DNA of 16,561 bases, taken from assembly GCA_011620505.1 (NCBI GenBank), contig WOZA01000145.1, positions 1 through 16,561 on the forward strand, in the 5' to 3' direction. Source of the DNA: Anaerolineaceae bacterium. Its GTDB lineage: Bacteria > Chloroflexota > Anaerolineae > Anaerolineales > Anaerolineaceae. Positions 14,813-16,561 of the stretch are shown one piece after another. Below the pieces are notes generated by a model that worked only from the letters and a program-made list of their open reading frames with translations, ran no database searches and was not told the DNA's origin. How positions within the stretch are numbered: the first letter of the stretch is position 1; the number at the start of each line of letters is the position of its first letter. The position numbers were made by a program, and so were the translations under genes.

Positions 14813-16387
14813 TCAGGCTCCACCGCTGAGCAGCCACGACCAGATACCGGTCGCGACAGCCACAATGATTATCGGGATTAGACCATAACCGATCATCTTA
14901 CGCAAGACTTTGCCTTCCTGCCCCCCGAGACCAACCGTGGTGCAGCTGACGATCAGCTTCGTGGGGGACATCACGCTCCCCAGCGAACCGCCAGCGTTCT
15001 GCGCCGCCAGGATCAGCGGCACGTTGAGCTTGAGCAGAGCGGCTGCCTCTGCCTGGAGCGCGCCAAACAGGATGTTGCTGTTATTGTTTGAACCGGTCAA
15101 AAAGGCGCCCATCACCCCAACAAAGGGCGCTACCACCGGGTATATCACCCCGTTGATGGTTTCGGCGATCCCCCGTGCGAGCGTGCTTGTCATGCCGACG
15201 TGGGTCATGATCGTCGACACTCCAGCCATCATCACCACCCCCAGGCTGGCATCGACCGCGTTGTGAGCAGTGACGCTCAAAATGCGGCGGGGTGAGGTTC
15301 TTGTAATCAGCCCTTTGCGCTTCAGCAGGATCGATGAAAGCAATACGCTCACCAACAGCACCGTGCCTGGGTGGGAAAAGGGGTGAATGGTGGCGCTGGA
15401 TTCCGCCGGAGTGACGAACCCCAACCCGGAAACGATCTCAGGGTACTTGAAACTGATCCCCACCTGATTGAGGAAAGTGTTGAGGGGGCGGATCAGGATG
15501 ACCGAAAAACCGATCACCACGAGCAAAATGTAGGGCGTCAGGCGCAGCAGAAGATCCCGGGGAGAAAGTTCCTGGCCGCCATTCGCGATAGCGGTCCTCA
15601 CGCCGTGATAGGCTGGCAGGCGCGTGAGGAGGAAGAGCGTGGCGATCCCAACGAGCGAAGGTCCGATCGTGCTGAGGCTCCAGAGACCCAGCGTGTTGAG
15701 AAGGTAGAGCGTGGTGCCCATCGTGAGGCTGACCGTGAGGATGGCGGGGAAGGCGTGGCGCACACCCTTCCATCCGGTGCCGAGAAAGGTGATGATCACG
15801 CCTGTTGGCACGAAGCTGAGCGCGAGCAGGATGGCGGCATAGGGGGCGATGAGCAAACCAGGCACTCCCGAAACAGCAATCAGCGACTCGAAAGCGGTCG
15901 CCATCGAGCCAAACGAGACTGCCCAGCCGTGCCCGATGGCGGTCATGATGATCGCGAGAATCGGGTCATAGCCCATCCCCACCAGGATTGGCGCGCACAC
16001 CGCCACAGGCACTCCGAAGCCGCCCATGCCCTGCAGGAAAGAAGTGAGCAGCCAGGCGATCATCAGGAGCTGGATGGAACGGTCATTGGAAAGGCGGGGG
16101 AGGAATAGACCGATCGCGCGGATGGTGCCGACCTCGCTGGCAAGGCTGTAGAGCAGCAGGGCGCCCCAAATGATTACGAGCATGTTCAATGCCAGCACCA
16201 GCGCTTTCACTTGCGACCAGGCAATGATCAGCCAGCTTCCGCCAAACGCGATCAGGCTGACGGCAGCCGCCACCAGCCAGCTCATGGCGCCAGCGCGCAA
16301 CCCTCCCCATTTGAAGAGGAGCATGAGAATGATGACGGTCAGAATGGGCAGAGCAGAAAGCAGCCAGTTGCCGAGGGTCAGTTCCAT
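14813..16387 (-). CDS. lctP: L-lactate permease family transporter (LctP)
   Basis: An inner-membrane secondary transporter of the LctP family (lactate/glycolate:H+ symport in characterised members). The 524-residue protein is hydrophobic throughout, with a dozen or more likely helices. It has the family segments GMGGFGVPVAVCAPILVGMGYDP, GHGWAVSFGSMATAF, GAFLTGSNNNSNILFGALQ and QNAGGSLGSVMSPTKLIV, ending with TVGLGGQEGKVLRK before the last helix. I chose the ATG at 16387 (MELTLGNWLLSALP), where family similarity begins. It lacks a ribosome site but has TATAAT 9 bases upstream. A GTG at 16435 preceded by GGGGGAG would add 16 residues. It heads a tight cluster with two small membrane proteins and murE. 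The substrate is assigned by family only. Confidence 0.9.
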   Translation of the reverse strand: MELTLGNWLLSALPILTVIILMLLFKWGGLRAGAMSWLVAAAVSLIAFGGSWLIIAWSQVKALVLALNMLVIIWGALLLYSLASEVGTIRAIGLFLPRLSNDRSIQLLMIAWLLTSFLQGMGGFGVPVAVCAPILVGMGYDPILAIIMTAIGHGWAVSFGSMATAFESLIAVSGVPGLLIAPYAAILLALSFVPTGVIITFLGTGWKGVRHAFPAILTVSLTMGTTLYLLNTLGLWSLSTIGPSLVGIATLFLLTRLPAYHGVRTAIANGGQELSPRDLLLRLTPYILLVVIGFSVILIRPLNTFLNQVGISFKYPEIVSGLGFVTPAESSATIHPFSHPGTVLLVSVLLSSILLKRKGLITRTSPRRILSVTAHNAVDASLGVVMMAGVSTIMTHVGMTSTLARGIAETINGVIYPVVAPFVGVMGAFLTGSNNNSNILFGALQAEAAALLKLNVPLILAAQNAGGSLGSVMSPTKLIVSCTTVGLGGQEGKVLRKMIGYGLIPIIIVAVATGIWSWLLSGGA

Positions 16388-16396
16388 AGGGGAACA

Positions 16397-16402
16397 ATTA
16401 TA
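16397..16402 (-). promoter_or_regulatory. Possible -10 box of the lctP cluster
   Basis: A perfect minus-strand TATAAT ends 9 bases before the ATG at 16387, implying a leaderless or very short-leader message. No clear -35 box is seen at the right spacing. If translation begins at the GTG at 16435 instead, this box would be inside the coding region and meaningless. Confidence 0.35.
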
Positions 16403-16441
16403 AGATATCGCGCCGAAAACGGGGCTGTTTCTCACAATAGG

Positions 16442-16487
16442 CTCCCCCTGGGGGGAGTTGCCTCCCGCCGTGCAGCGGACGGGGGAC
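16442..16487. repeat. GC-rich tandem hairpin element
   Basis: Two adjacent hairpins: arms CTCCCCC (16442-16448) and GGGGGAG (16451-16457) around 2 bases, then CCCGCCG (16464-16470) and CGGACGGG (16476-16483) around TGCAG with one bulged A. The layout of a CTCCCCC/GGGGGAG hairpin plus a second GC stem and a G-rich tail is typical of dispersed bacterial palindromic elements. Copy number in the genome is unknown. Confidence 0.5.
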
Positions 16488-16531
16488 TGATGAGGGTGGT
16501 ACGTCTTGGGCTTCGTTGGTTTTAGTTGTAG

Positions 16532-16556
16532 GCCGGGTTGCGTACTTCAACCCGGC
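16532..16556. repeat. Perfect 9-bp inverted repeat at window end
   Basis: GCCGGGTTG (16532-16540) and CAACCCGGC (16548-16556) flank a 7-base loop. Only AAATT follows within the window, so a terminator cannot be judged. It may be the terminator of a neighbouring gene or a REP-like repeat. Confidence 0.6.
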
Positions 16557-16561
16557 AAATT

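Noticed and set aside
15371..16108. Plus-strand open frame of 245 codons opposite lctP
   Set aside because: The highly charged composition (E, D, R, H rich) is what antisense of hydrophobic membrane codons produces; lctP is well supported.

Overview
The window looks like a chromosomal segment from a moderately GC-rich, obligately or facultatively anaerobic bacterium, most likely a Chloroflexota member of the Anaerolineae type. This rests on gene-family style: a HrcA/CIRCE heat-shock operon in the Gram-positive order, a DnaK carrying the N-terminal insert that Firmicutes DnaK lacks, a K+-independent H+-pyrophosphatase and a divergent MurE. No rRNA or marker was available to confirm the taxonomy. 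I see no tRNA, rRNA, CRISPR array, insertion sequence or phage module.

Layout. (1) 1-2076, minus strand: a membrane proton-pumping pyrophosphatase (hppA), cut at its C-terminus by the window edge. (2) 2077-2646: an AT-richer gap with a possible hppA promoter, a small hairpin and perhaps the eroded tail of a small gene. (3) 8345 down to 2647, minus strand: a complete stress operon hrcA-grpE-dnaK-dnaJ-prmA. It is preceded by a sigma-A-like promoter and a perfect CIRCE operator. HrcA represses the operon, GrpE/DnaK/DnaJ form the Hsp70 machine, and PrmA (methyltransferase for ribosomal protein L11) is carried along by an overlap with dnaJ. A perfect 13-bp hairpin lies between dnaK and dnaJ. (4) 8403-9452, minus: a CelD/FemAB-type GNAT acyltransferase. 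It diverges from (5) 9507-11801, plus: a 764-residue single-pass membrane protein. Its cytoplasmic domain looks like a PP2C (PPM) phosphatase that has lost its metal-binding aspartates, and its outer part looks propeller-like. (6) 11835-12025: the N-terminal stump of a frameshifted NAD(P)-binding epimerase gene, followed by a small four-helix membrane protein (12038-12433). (7) 16387 down to 12443, minus: a tight cluster of an LctP-family lactate permease, a 57-residue two-helix membrane protein, a 203-residue membrane-anchored protein and a divergent MurE peptidoglycan ligase. (8) 16441-16561: intergenic DNA with inverted repeats that look like dispersed palindromic elements.

Most of the window is core cell biology. 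The parts least explained by known systems are the degenerate phosphatase-like membrane protein at 9507, the lctP-to-murE cluster with two unknown membrane proteins, the dnaK-dnaJ hairpin and the palindromic DNA at the right end.
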